This document shows positions 32,178-40,966 of a stretch of DNA of 64,000 bases, one piece after another. The notes beneath the pieces were generated by a model, which worked only from the letters and a program-made list of their open reading frames with translations, searched no databases and was not told the origin of the DNA. This DNA comes from Blastococcus haudaquaticus. Lineage in GTDB: Bacteria; Actinomycetota; Actinomycetes; Mycobacteriales; Geodermatophilaceae. A program made the position numbers and the translations under genes. The stretch's first letter is position 1, and the number at the start of each line of letters is the position of its first letter. The stretch spans positions 744,001 to 808,000 of the forward strand of contig NZ_OCNK01000001.1 in the NCBI RefSeq assembly GCF_900230285.1, in the 5' to 3' direction.

Positions 32178-33857
32178 TCAGCTCCGGACGCCCGCCGTCG
32201 CGGCCAGGTGGGCGTGCACCAGCGTGACCGCCAGAGCACCCTCGCCCACGGCTGACGCCACCCGCTTGACCGAGCCCGACCGTACGTCGCCGGCCGCGAA
32301 CACGCCCGGAAGACTGGTCTCGAGCAGTGCCGGCGGACGGTCCAGCGGCCAGGCCGGAACCGTCTCGCCGCCCAGGAGGGCGGCGCCGGTGAGCAGGAAA
32401 CCCCACCGGTCCGTGGCCAGCGTGCCGGTGAGCCAGCCGGTGCGGGGTTCGCTGCCGATGAGCACGAACAGGACCCCCGCCTCGACCGTCTCCGCGCCGC
32501 TGTCCAGGTCGCGGATCGTGAGACCCTCGAGGAAGTCGCCACCGGATCCGCCCACCACCTGCGCGCGTGGACGGACGTCGACGTTCGGCAGCGCGTCGAG
32601 CTCCCGGATGAGGTAGTCCGACATCGTCTCGACCAGCGACGCCCGCCGGATGAGCACGGTGACGTGGTCGGCGTACCGGGACAGGTGCACGGCCGCCTGC
32701 CCGGCGGAATTGCCGCCGCCGACGACGAAAACCTGCCGGCCGCGCATCGCCGGCGCCTCGCTGACCGCCGCCCCGTAGAAGACGCCGCGCCCGGTGAGGG
32801 CCTCGAGCTCGGGAACGCCGATCCGCCGCCAGCTTGCGCCGGTGGCGACCAGGACGGTGCGGGTGAGGACCGAGGCGCCGTCGCTCAGCGTGAGACGCAG
32901 CCGGCCGTCCTCGGAGGTGATCGACTGGGCCGAGCGCATGAAGTGGAACGTGCTGCCGAAGGCCCACGCCTGCTGGTACGCGCTGAACGCCAGCCGGTTC
33001 CCGCTGATCCCGGTCGGGAAGCCGGGGTAGTTGCGGATCAGCGAGCTCGTGCCGGCCTGCCCGCCGACGGCCTCCGGCTCCAGGACCAGCGTGGCCAGCC
33101 CCTCGGACGCCGCGTACACGCTCGCGCCGAGCCCGGCCGGCCCCGAACCGACCACGACGAGGTCGTGGACCGCGTCGCCGTCCAGCGGGGTGAGCAGGCC
33201 GAACGCGTCGGCGATCTCCAGGTCGCTCGGGTCCTCGAGCACCGGCCGCTCGGGGCGGAAGCGCAGCTGCACCACCGGCAGCCGCGGCTCCTCCAGGTGC
33301 AGCCCCTCGAGCACCGCCGTCCCCTCGGCGGAGCCGGCCTCGTAGAACCCGAGCGGGATGCGGTTGCGGGTGAAGGTGTCGCGCAGGTGCTGGGCGCGCT
33401 CGGACCAGCGGTCGCCGATCATGCGGACCGCCTCGAAGCCGCCCCCCTGCCGGGCCGACCACTCCTCGAGGATCTCGGTGACCCCGCGGTGGAACTCCGC
33501 GTCACCCACGACCTCCGGGACGTAGAGCCACCGGTCGAGCTGACCGAGGGTGAGGGCCTCGAAGATGGGGCGGGCGGTGTCGAACGCCCCCCACCGGACG
33601 ACCGCCACCGCCATGGCGCCGGGGTGCTCGCGGTGCAGCGCCCGCAGCACCGTCAGCCCGTCGGGGTCGGCCTCGCCCAGGCCGCCCAGAAGCGCCGCCA
33701 CCGGGACGGCCGGCCCGTGCGCGAGGTCCCCCGGGACGGCGCAGGCGACGACGGTGTGGTCCCGGCCGTACCGGCGCTCGAGCTCGGCGGTCAGGGTCGC
33801 CCGCGCCTCGTCGTCCCGGGTGAGGACGACGAGCGCGGCCCGCTGCTCCTCAGCCAT
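32178..33857 (-). CDS. Thioredoxin-reductase-like flavoprotein with N-terminal receiver-like domain, CxxC lost
   Basis: A 559-residue protein. Residues 1-~125 resemble a response-regulator-type fold (AALVVLTRDDEARATLTAEL start). Residues ~150-215 form a short linker domain. The rest is a class II pyridine nucleotide-disulfide oxidoreductase: VVVGSGPAGLGASVYAASEG binds FAD, VFVVGGGNSAGQAAVHLSRY binds NAD(P)H, and LPGVFAAGDVR is the C-terminal FAD motif. In true thioredoxin reductases a CxxC follows the G-V-x-Y site; here it reads GVFYGAAVSEAP, with no Cys, so dithiol exchange with thioredoxin is not possible by that route. Its stop lies in a gap of 179 nt before the glycosyltransferase, and its start overlaps the stop of the upstream membrane protein by 8 nt. 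Confidence 0.85.
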   Translation of the reverse strand: MAEEQRAALVVLTRDDEARATLTAELERRYGRDHTVVACAVPGDLAHGPAVPVAALLGGLGEADPDGLTVLRALHREHPGAMAVAVVRWGAFDTARPIFEALTLGQLDRWLYVPEVVGDAEFHRGVTEILEEWSARQGGGFEAVRMIGDRWSERAQHLRDTFTRNRIPLGFYEAGSAEGTAVLEGLHLEEPRLPVVQLRFRPERPVLEDPSDLEIADAFGLLTPLDGDAVHDLVVVGSGPAGLGASVYAASEGLATLVLEPEAVGGQAGTSSLIRNYPGFPTGISGNRLAFSAYQQAWAFGSTFHFMRSAQSITSEDGRLRLTLSDGASVLTRTVLVATGASWRRIGVPELEALTGRGVFYGAAVSEAPAMRGRQVFVVGGGNSAGQAAVHLSRYADHVTVLIRRASLVETMSDYLIRELDALPNVDVRPRAQVVGGSGGDFLEGLTIRDLDSGAETVEAGVLFVLIGSEPRTGWLTGTLATDRWGFLLTGAALLGGETVPAWPLDRPPALLETSLPGVFAAGDVRSGSVKRVASAVGEGALAVTLVHAHLAATAGVRS

Positions 33858-34752
33858 GCCGGTGCTCCGCGGGGAACGAGGCGGCCCGCCACCCCGCCGC
33901 CCCGGTCAGCACGACGGCGACGGCGACACCGAGGAAGATCCAGGCGTCCGGCTGGTCCCACTGCAGCGTGCCCGGGTACCGGGCCACCGCCACCAGGACC
34001 AGCACGCCGAACACCGTGTAGGCGATCGCCGCGGTGCGCAGCCGTCGCAGGTCACCGGCCACCGCGACCGCCGCCAGCGCCGTCGCCAGGCCGAAGGCGA
34101 GCAGCCAGGCCGCGACGACGCGTGCGGTGAACGGCGACATCTCCCACGGCCACACCCAGGCCACCGTGGTCGGATCGGCGTAGAGGAGGCAACCGACCGC
34201 CAGCAGCACCGCCGACTCCCCCGCCAGCGCGACCCGCAGCACCACCGGCACCGGGTGCCGGGGCGGCGGGTCCTCGCCCGGCGCCCGCTCCTGGTGGACC
34301 AGCAGCACCGCCATCGCCACCGGGACGAGGACGTAGACGACCAGCCAGAACCACGCCGCCCCCTTCGCCAGCACGTCGAGGCCGCCGAAGTCGTCGTCGA
34401 AGTGCATCCGCTCGATGTGGAGGAGCGTGGCGCCGAGGGTGAGGACGACGAAGACGAGGATGGTCAGCACCGGGACGCGGCTGTGCGCCCAGACCGGGTC
34501 CCGGAGGGACAGGACGACGAGGACGAAACCGGCCGCGTAGCCCGCCCCGATGAAGGCCGCGGTGAGCGGGGGCTGGATCGTCCACGCGAACGTCTCGGAG
34601 GTGTTCTCCGAGAGCACGAAGAGGGCACCGGTGGCGAGCGCGGTGAGGACGGCGAACGCTCCCAGCAGGGTCCGCATGCCGGTGAGCAGCGGACGGTGCC
34701 GAGCGGCCTGGGCATCGGGGGGCGGGGCAGTGGGCGGCGGGGCAGCGGTCAC
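33850..34752 (-). CDS. Multi-helix membrane protein of unknown function
   Basis: A 300-residue integral membrane protein with about eight hydrophobic segments, each near 20 residues. One loop has FDDDFGGLDVLAKGAAWFW, and the loop before the sixth helix reads ADPTTVAWVWPWEMSPFTAR. It has no motif I recognise. GTG 34752 has GGGAGG 6 nt upstream. Its last 8 nt overlap the start of the thioredoxin-reductase-like gene, so the two are co-translated and may form a membrane redox unit. Confidence 0.75.
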   Translation of the reverse strand: MTAAPPPTAPPPDAQAARHRPLLTGMRTLLGAFAVLTALATGALFVLSENTSETFAWTIQPPLTAAFIGAGYAAGFVLVVLSLRDPVWAHSRVPVLTILVFVVLTLGATLLHIERMHFDDDFGGLDVLAKGAAWFWLVVYVLVPVAMAVLLVHQERAPGEDPPPRHPVPVVLRVALAGESAVLLAVGCLLYADPTTVAWVWPWEMSPFTARVVAAWLLAFGLATALAAVAVAGDLRRLRTAAIAYTVFGVLVLVAVARYPGTLQWDQPDAWIFLGVAVAVVLTGAAGWRAASFPAEHRHG

Positions 34753-34898
34753 AGGGGGCCTCCCGAGCACTTCGGGCCCCCGTGCGCGGTTGCGAGCGCG
34801 GCCATTCCACCACCGCGAGAACCGCCTGTCATCGCCTTTCGGGCCCAGGGGGCGATCCCTAGACTCCCGCCTGCGCCGTGCGGCGGACGGGAGGGCTC

Positions 34899-37487
34899 GT
34901 GGCCGGAGATCCCCGCGGGTCCGCCGATGCCCCGGAGCCGATCGCCACGCCCGACCGGCGGCTGCGGGTCTTCGTCTCCTCGACCCTGGAGGAGCTCGCT
35001 CCCGAGCGCGCGGCGGTGCGCGCAGCGGTGCGCGGACTACGGCTCACGCCCGTCATGTTCGACCTCGGCGCCCGGGCCCACCCGCCGCGGGAGCTGTACC
35101 GCGCCTACCTCGAGCAGAGCGACGTCTTCGTCGGGGTCTACGGCGAGCGGTACGGCTGGATCGCCCCGGACATGGACGTCTCCGGGCTCGAGGACGAGTA
35201 CGACCTGTCGGCGGGCCGTCCCCGGCTGCTGTACGTGCGCCGCGTCGCGCCCGGCCGCGAGCCGCGCCTCGACGCCCTGATCACCCGCATCCAGGCGGAG
35301 AGCGGCGCGTCGACGACCCCGTACGACGACGCCGCCGACCTGGCCGAGCGGGTCGCCGACGACCTCGCGGTCCTGCTCACCGAGCGGTTCGCCCACTCGG
35401 CGGCGGCTCCGCCCGGGCCGGCGCCGGGGTGGCTCCCCACCCCGGCCACCGCCCTCGTCGACCGGCGCGCGGAACTGGCGCTGGTGACCGGGCTGCTGGA
35501 CGACCCCGCGGTGCGGCTGGTGACGATCAGCGGCCCCGGCGGGATCGGCAAGACCCGGCTGGCCCTCGCCGCGGCCCAGGCGCTCGCCGACGGACGCGAC
35601 GCCGTGCGGCTGGTCGACCTGCAGTCGGTCCGCGACCCCGGCGACGTGCCGGCGGCGGTGGCGGCCGCGCTCGGGGTTCCCGTCGAGGGCCGCCGTCCGG
35701 TGCTGGAGCGGGTCGCCGACCGGCTCGCCGGCAGCCGGGTGCTCCTCCTCGTCGACAACCTGGAGCAGGTGCTCGGGGCCGTCCCCGACCTGGCGCAGCT
35801 GCTGGCCCGCTGCCCCGGCACCCAGTTGCTGGTGACCAGCCGACGGATCCTGCGGCTCCGGGGCGAGCACGACGTGCCCCTGGGTCCGCTCGGCCTGCCC
35901 CGCGCCGGTGACGCGGAGGGCATCGCCGGCGCCCCGGCGGTGGAGCTGTTCCTCGCCCGGGCCCGGCAGGCCGATCCGGCCTTCGAGCTGGACGCAGCCG
36001 CGGCGGACGCCGTCGCGGAGGTCGTGCGCCGCCTCGAGGGCCTCCCGCTGGCCATCGAGCTGGTCGCCGCCCGGGTGCGCACGCTCCCGCCCGCCGCCCT
36101 GCTGCGCCGCCTCGACAGCGCGCTGGACGTGCGCGGTCCCGGGCCCGACGTCCCCGACCGGCAGCGCACGCTGCGCGCCACCGTCGCCTGGAGCCACGAC
36201 CTGCTCGACGAGCAGGAACGGGCGCTCCTCGCCCGCCTGTCGGTGTGCTCGGGCGGGGCCACCCTGGACACCGTCGAGGCCCTCGCCGGTCCGGACGACG
36301 GCGCACTCGACGTCGCCGATGTCCTGTCCTCCCTCGTCGGGCACAGCCTGGTGACCCCGACCGACACCGGTGAGGGAGAGCCCCGCTTCCGGATGCTGGA
36401 GCTGGTCCGGGCCTTCGCCGCCGAGCGGCTGCGCGAGCGCGGCGAGGAGTCCGCCACCCGGGAGCGGCTGGCCGTGCACCTCGCGAAGGTCAGCGCCGCC
36501 GCCGCGGACGGGCTGGTCGGCTCCGAGGGCGCGCTGTGGGCGGCCCGGCTGGAGGCCGAGGCCCCGGACCTGCTCGCGGCGCTGCGCTGGTCGGTCGCCG
36601 CCGACCGCGCCGACCTCGCGGTGGGTCTGGCCGCTCCCCTGGCGCGCTGGTGGTGGGCCCGAGGGCTGCTGGGCACCATGGGCCAGATCGCCGATGCCAC
36701 CGCCGACCTGCCCTCGGCGACCCGGCTGGACGCCGCGGCCGCCGGTCGGTTGCTCTGGGCCCGCGGCGCCACCCGCATCGCACTCGGCCGCCTGGAGGAG
36801 GCGGCGCCGCTGTTCGACGCGCTGCTGGCCGGTGCGCGCTCCGGCGGCGACCCGTGGCTGCTCGGCCACGCGCTCACCGGGTCCGCGATGACCCGGTCGC
36901 CCGACGACCCGCAGCTGCCGGCACTGCTGGCCGAGGGGGTGGCCGAGCTGCGCCGGTCGGGCGACACCTGGTCGGTCGTCTACGGGCTGGTGCCGCTGGG
37001 CGACGTCGCCCTGCTGAGCGGGGACGTCGCCGGCGCGGTCGCCGCGCACGAGGAGGGGTTGCGGCTCGCCCGCGGGATCGGGGACGAGCACCTGGTCGCG
37101 ACCCTGCTTGACCAGCTGGCGCTCGACGCCCTGCTGGCCGGGGACGCCGCGGGGGCCCGCGGCCGGCTGACCGAGTCGGCCGCCGTCCACCGGCGGGTGC
37201 GCGATCAGGAGGGTCTCGCCTACTGCCTCGACGGGCTCGCCGCCGTGTGCCTCGCACAGGGGGACCCGCGCACCGCCGCCCGGCTCTCGGGGGCGGCGAC
37301 CGCGGCGCGCGCCGAGGTCGGGGTCACCGTGTGGCCGATGCTGCGCACCCTGGCCGACGGCTTCGAGCAGACGCTGCGCTCCGCCCTGGGCGAGGAGGAG
37401 GACCGGCGGCAACGGGCAGCGGGCGCGGCGCTGGGCCCGTGGCAGGCGCTGGAGGAAGGGCTGGCCGCGATCAGCGAGCCCGGGTAG
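34899..37487 (+). CDS. DUF4062 - STAND NTPase - TPR protein
   Basis: A ~862-residue multidomain protein. The N-terminal ~90 residues are a DUF4062 domain: LRVFVSSTLEELAPERAAVR and the later VFVGVYGERYGW, a TIR-like fold. The NB-ARC/STAND ATPase follows: Walker A GPGGIGKTR (212-220), Walker B LLLVDNLEQV (D286), LLVTSRRILRLRGE as sensor 1, and GLPLAIELVAAR, the GxP motif. A winged-helix part precedes ~220 residues of TPR-like helices at the end. Such proteins oligomerise on ligand binding by the repeats and then activate the N-terminal effector; they are found in regulation, cell death and antiphage defence. GTG 34899 is favoured over GTG 34878 because GGGAGGG stands just upstream and a TAGACT -10 lies at 34860. 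The gene is alone and overlaps the convergent next gene by 17 nt. Confidence 0.85.
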   Translation: MAGDPRGSADAPEPIATPDRRLRVFVSSTLEELAPERAAVRAAVRGLRLTPVMFDLGARAHPPRELYRAYLEQSDVFVGVYGERYGWIAPDMDVSGLEDEYDLSAGRPRLLYVRRVAPGREPRLDALITRIQAESGASTTPYDDAADLAERVADDLAVLLTERFAHSAAAPPGPAPGWLPTPATALVDRRAELALVTGLLDDPAVRLVTISGPGGIGKTRLALAAAQALADGRDAVRLVDLQSVRDPGDVPAAVAAALGVPVEGRRPVLERVADRLAGSRVLLLVDNLEQVLGAVPDLAQLLARCPGTQLLVTSRRILRLRGEHDVPLGPLGLPRAGDAEGIAGAPAVELFLARARQADPAFELDAAAADAVAEVVRRLEGLPLAIELVAARVRTLPPAALLRRLDSALDVRGPGPDVPDRQRTLRATVAWSHDLLDEQERALLARLSVCSGGATLDTVEALAGPDDGALDVADVLSSLVGHSLVTPTDTGEGEPRFRMLELVRAFAAERLRERGEESATRERLAVHLAKVSAAAADGLVGSEGALWAARLEAEAPDLLAALRWSVAADRADLAVGLAAPLARWWWARGLLGTMGQIADATADLPSATRLDAAAAGRLLWARGATRIALGRLEEAAPLFDALLAGARSGGDPWLLGHALTGSAMTRSPDDPQLPALLAEGVAELRRSGDTWSVVYGLVPLGDVALLSGDVAGAVAAHEEGLRLARGIGDEHLVATLLDQLALDALLAGDAAGARGRLTESAAVHRRVRDQEGLAYCLDGLAAVCLAQGDPRTAARLSGAATAARAEVGVTVWPMLRTLADGFEQTLRSALGEEEDRRQRAAGAALGPWQALEEGLAAISEPG

Positions 37488-38193
37488 TCCCTGTCCGGGC
37501 CGCCCGCGCGCGGGCGTAGGCCGGAGCCCGGAAACGCGCCATCGGCCCGTCCGGGGCCAGCCCCGGGGGCGGGTTCTGGACGGCGTCGAACATGACGTCG
37601 GGGTCCAGGCCGGCCACCGGCTCGACCAGGACCAGACGGCCGAACGGCTGCCACGGCCCCGTTCCACGCGCCGCCGCGAGGGTGAACCGCAGGCTGTGCC
37701 GGGACACGTCCCCGGCGAGCTCCTCGGGGTCGGAACTCACGCCGTCGGCCTCGGGGAGGGCGGCCAGACGCAAGGTCCCGGCGTCCGAGCGGTACCCCAT
37801 GATCGAGGAGTACACCGCGGCGGTGTCGCGCCGCGGGACGGGCACCAGCCGGGTGAGCCGACCGCGCCCGGTGGTGGAGAGCAGGAGATCCACGGGCGCC
37901 GGCCCCGGCAGCCGGACCGCCAGACCCAGCAGGTCGGGGAGGGGAGCCGGCAGTCCTGCGCCGCGGGAGAGGCGCACGACCGCCTGGTCGCTGGACTGCG
38001 CGTCCAGCCAGGGGACGCCCCACACCGGCGTGCTTCCGCGGCGCTCCAGGACGGCGTCGAACACCACACCTCTCGGATGCATCGGCTTGCCACCGCGCCA
38101 CTGGGCGATGGCCCCGAGGGGCACGGCCACCAACCTGCCCGCCCCGCGCGCGAGGTCCCCCACCAGTCGTCCACCTGTCGCCACCGCGGCCAT
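37471..38193 (-). CDS. Conserved actinobacterial protein, sometimes called phosphodiesterase
   Basis: A ~240-residue protein with no membrane segment. The segments KPMHPRGVVFDAVLERRG, GVPWLDAQSSDQAVVRLSRGAGLP and PDLLGLAVRLPGPAPVDLLL mark a family common in actinobacteria and named phosphodiesterase in some genomes; I see no metal-binding or catalytic motif that would prove this, and a haem-free catalase-like fold is another possibility. ATG 38193 is used, without a strong Shine-Dalgarno; an in-frame extension to 38292 exists. Convergent with the STAND gene. Confidence 0.55.
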   Translation of the reverse strand: MAAVATGGRLVGDLARGAGRLVAVPLGAIAQWRGGKPMHPRGVVFDAVLERRGSTPVWGVPWLDAQSSDQAVVRLSRGAGLPAPLPDLLGLAVRLPGPAPVDLLLSTTGRGRLTRLVPVPRRDTAAVYSSIMGYRSDAGTLRLAALPEADGVSSDPEELAGDVSRHSLRFTLAAARGTGPWQPFGRLVLVEPVAGLDPDVMFDAVQNPPPGLAPDGPMARFRAPAYARARAARTGTTRAR

Positions 38194-38360
38194 GTACCCA
38201 GCGCACGGCCCGATCGACACGGGAGGTCGCGCGTTCCGGCGCACGCAGACCGTCGACGGATGGCGGCTTCTGCTCATCCCGAGGAACGGCACCCACCGTC
38301 AAGCGACGAACTCTGCGGAACGTGACCCCATTCTTCGGCGAGTTATGCCGCGCCGGATCG

Positions 38361-38389
38361 CTGACACGGATCGTTCCGCCCCCTACCTT
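38361..38389 (+). promoter_or_regulatory. Leaderless sigma70-type promoter
   Basis: CTGACA (38361-38366), 17 nt, then TACCTT (38384-38389). The start codon ATG 38396 lies 6 nt after the -10 hexamer, so the transcript begins at the start codon or next to it. It is the best-formed promoter in the window. Confidence 0.7.
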
Positions 38390-38395
38390 CGGTAC

Positions 38396-38614
38396 ATGCT
38401 CTCCACGCTCCTGGTCATCGGCGGTGTCCTCATCGGACTGTTCGTGCTCCTCGCCCTGATCGTGAGCCTGAGCGGCCGGCCGCAGACCACCACCCGCGCC
38501 CCGGGCCGCCCCGGCCCCGCCCCCTCCTGGGTGGCCGACGCCGGCCGTCCGCACCCCGACGCGTGGTCGCCGCTGGCCGGCGCCGGCACCCACGAGATGC
38601 CCGCGGTCCGCTGA
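38396..38614 (+). CDS. Small membrane protein
   Basis: A 72-residue protein: a single membrane helix at residues ~4-26 (TLLVIGGVLIGLFVLLALIVSL) and a Pro/Gly/Arg-rich, poorly structured tail of ~45 residues. No family is recognised. A well-formed -35/-10 pair ends 6 nt before ATG 38396, so expression is leaderless and the start is well supported. Confidence 0.65.
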   Translation: MLSTLLVIGGVLIGLFVLLALIVSLSGRPQTTTRAPGRPGPAPSWVADAGRPHPDAWSPLAGAGTHEMPAVR

Positions 38615-38630
38615 TCACCTGAGCCCCGGC

Positions 38631-38663
38631 GTCCCGGCGGCTGCGACGACGCGCCGCCGGGAC
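38631..38663 (+). terminator. Hairpin after the small membrane protein gene
   Basis: GTCCCGGCGG and CCGCCGGGAC pair perfectly over 10 bp around a 13-nt loop, 16 nt after the stop and before the PBP gene. Confidence 0.65.
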
Positions 38664-38781
38664 AGCCCGGTCGGCGGCGACACGCCGGTGGCCGAGACTC
38701 GGCGCGCCAGAGGGTGTTCCGGAACGACACCGCACGCCACCATGGCGACGGCAGCAGCCGTGGCGTCGGGCGAGGTGGTCC

Positions 38782-40962
38782 ATGTCCGGACGGGACCGTC
38801 CCCGGTGGCACGCCGCCCAGTTGCTCCTGCTCGTCGCCGTGCCCCTCGCGGGCGCGCTCGTCGCCGCCCTCCTGCTGCCCTGGCTGCTCGGCCCGGGTCT
38901 GGTCGTCCGCTCGCACGGTGACCTGCTGGCGCCACTGCCGGTCGAGCTCTCGGACAGCACGCCGCCGGGCAACACCGTCGTCCTCGCGGCCGACGGCTCG
39001 CTGATCACCCACTTCTACCGGCACAACCGGACCCCGGTGGGCCCGGACGGCATCGCCGAGGTGATGAAGCAGGCCCTCGTCGACATCGAGGACTCGCGGT
39101 TCTACGAGCACCGGGGGCTCGACGTCGAGGGCACCGCCCGGGCCCTGGCCCGCAACCTCATGGCCGGCAGCGTCATGGAGGGCGGCTCGACGATCACCCA
39201 GCAGCTGGTCAAGCAGACCCTTCTGCAGACGGCCACGACGCCCCAGGAGCGGCTGGCCGCCACCGAGGAGACCCTCGGCCGCAAGCTCCGGGAGGCGCGC
39301 CTCGCCCTCGCCCTGGAGCAGCAGTACTCGAAGCCGGAGATCCTCACCCGCTACCTGAACATCGTCTACTTCGGCCGGGGTGCCTACGGCGTCCAGGCCG
39401 CGGCGCTGCGGTACTTCGGGGTGAACGCGATCGACCTCACGCTGCCGCAGGCGGCGATGCTGGCGGGGCTGGTGCAGACCCCGGCGAACGACGACCCGAT
39501 CGCCAATCCGGAGGGGGCCCGGGAACGGCGCGACCAGGTGCTGCAGCGCATGCACGCCCTGGGCCACATCACCGACCAACAGCTCGCGGAGGTGATCGGG
39601 CAGCCGGTCCAGGTGAGCCCCACGGATCCGCCGCCCAACGGGTGCATCGACGCGCTGATCGGCGCCTTCTTCTGCGACTACCTCCAACGGCACCTGACCG
39701 GCACGCTCGGCATCAGCCAGGCGCAGCTCGAGACCGGCGGGCTGACCATCCGGACGACCCTCCGGCCGGATCTGCAGCGTTCCGGCGACGAGGCTGTCCT
39801 CAGCAGCCTCGCCCTCGACGACCCGCTGGCCGCCATGTTCTCCGCGGTGGAGCCCGGCACGGGGAAGGTCCTCGCGCTGAGCGTCAACCGGCGGTTCGGG
39901 TACGACGCCACCGACCCCACCCAGGAGTCGGTCAACCTGAACCTCGTCGCGAGCCAGGGCGCCGGGTCGACGTACAAGGTCTTCGTCGCCGCGGCCGCGC
40001 TGGAGCGCGGCATCCCGCCGTGGCACACCATCACCACCGGCGACCCCTACGTCTCCCGGGTCTACAAGAACGGCCGCGACCCGTACACCGTCCGCAACGC
40101 CGGCAGCTACCCGGCGACGCTGACCATGACAGAGGCCCTGATCCGGTCGTCGAACACCTACTTCGTCGCCCTCGAGGACCAGCTGGGCAGCGTGGAGGCG
40201 CCGGTCCGGACGGCGCAGCGGATGGGACTGTTCTCGCTGGACCCCGTGGCCGATCAGGTGGTGGCGGAGAACCGCGGCTCCTTCACGCTCGGGGCCGAGG
40301 CGACCAGCCCCCTGGCGCTGGCCAACGCCTACGCCACGCTGGCGGCATCGGGGACGCACTGCGCACCCGTACCGGTCACCGAGATCCTGGACCGTCACGC
40401 GGCTCCGCTGACCCGCGAGGACGGGACGCCGCTCCCCACCGGCCCGTCCTGCACGCCGGAGGTCGTCCGGCCCGACGTCGCGACCACGCTCAACCAGATC
40501 CTGGTCGGCGACACCGCCCTGCCCATCGGCACCGGCACCCGGGCGGCGATCCCGGGCCACCAGATCGCGGGCAAGACCGGCACCAGCCAGGAGCGCTACT
40601 CCGTCGCCTTCGTCGGCTACACGCCTCAGTTCGCGGCGAGCGTGATGGTGCTCAACCCGAAGCGGAACGAGGACCTCGGCGGCTACGGCGGCCGGCTGGC
40701 CGCACCGATCTGGCGGGCCGCGATGCTGCCGATCCTGTCGGCGCAGCCCGCCGTCCCGTTCTCGCCGGCCGGCATCCCGCTGGACGACCCGACACCCCCG
40801 CCACCTCCTCCGCCGGAGGGCCCCGCCCCGCCGCCGGACGCACCCGAGCCGCCCGAGCCGCCGGACGAGCCCGCTCCCCCGCCCGAGCAGGTGGTGCCGG
40901 AGCAGGTGCTGCCGGAGAACCTGCCGTTCGACGACCCGGGGTTCCCGTTCGGGGCGGACTGA
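38782..40962 (+). CDS. Class A penicillin-binding protein (transglycosylase/transpeptidase)
   Basis: A 726-residue bifunctional peptidoglycan synthase. A membrane anchor is at residues ~13-38. The glycosyltransferase domain has the catalytic Glu in DIEDSRFYEHRG (E103), GGSTITQQLVKQ (134-145) and NIVYFGRGAYGVQAAA. The transpeptidase domain has STYK with Ser396, SSN (456-458) and KTGT (598-601). A Pro/Glu-rich tail of ~80 residues ends the protein, as in PonA-like enzymes of actinobacteria. ATG 38782 lacks a strong Shine-Dalgarno. It converges on the GMC oxidoreductase gene with 4 nt between the stops. Confidence 0.93.
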   Translation: MSGRDRPRWHAAQLLLLVAVPLAGALVAALLLPWLLGPGLVVRSHGDLLAPLPVELSDSTPPGNTVVLAADGSLITHFYRHNRTPVGPDGIAEVMKQALVDIEDSRFYEHRGLDVEGTARALARNLMAGSVMEGGSTITQQLVKQTLLQTATTPQERLAATEETLGRKLREARLALALEQQYSKPEILTRYLNIVYFGRGAYGVQAAALRYFGVNAIDLTLPQAAMLAGLVQTPANDDPIANPEGARERRDQVLQRMHALGHITDQQLAEVIGQPVQVSPTDPPPNGCIDALIGAFFCDYLQRHLTGTLGISQAQLETGGLTIRTTLRPDLQRSGDEAVLSSLALDDPLAAMFSAVEPGTGKVLALSVNRRFGYDATDPTQESVNLNLVASQGAGSTYKVFVAAAALERGIPPWHTITTGDPYVSRVYKNGRDPYTVRNAGSYPATLTMTEALIRSSNTYFVALEDQLGSVEAPVRTAQRMGLFSLDPVADQVVAENRGSFTLGAEATSPLALANAYATLAASGTHCAPVPVTEILDRHAAPLTREDGTPLPTGPSCTPEVVRPDVATTLNQILVGDTALPIGTGTRAAIPGHQIAGKTGTSQERYSVAFVGYTPQFAASVMVLNPKRNEDLGGYGGRLAAPIWRAAMLPILSAQPAVPFSPAGIPLDDPTPPPPPPPEGPAPPPDAPEPPEPPDEPAPPPEQVVPEQVLPENLPFDDPGFPFGAD

Positions 40963-40966
40963 CCGG

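Noticed and set aside
31999-33462. Long minus-strand open frame joined to the glycosyltransferase
   Set aside because: It overlaps the thioredoxin-reductase-like gene on the same strand in another frame and its translation is low-complexity Arg/Gly/Pro sequence.
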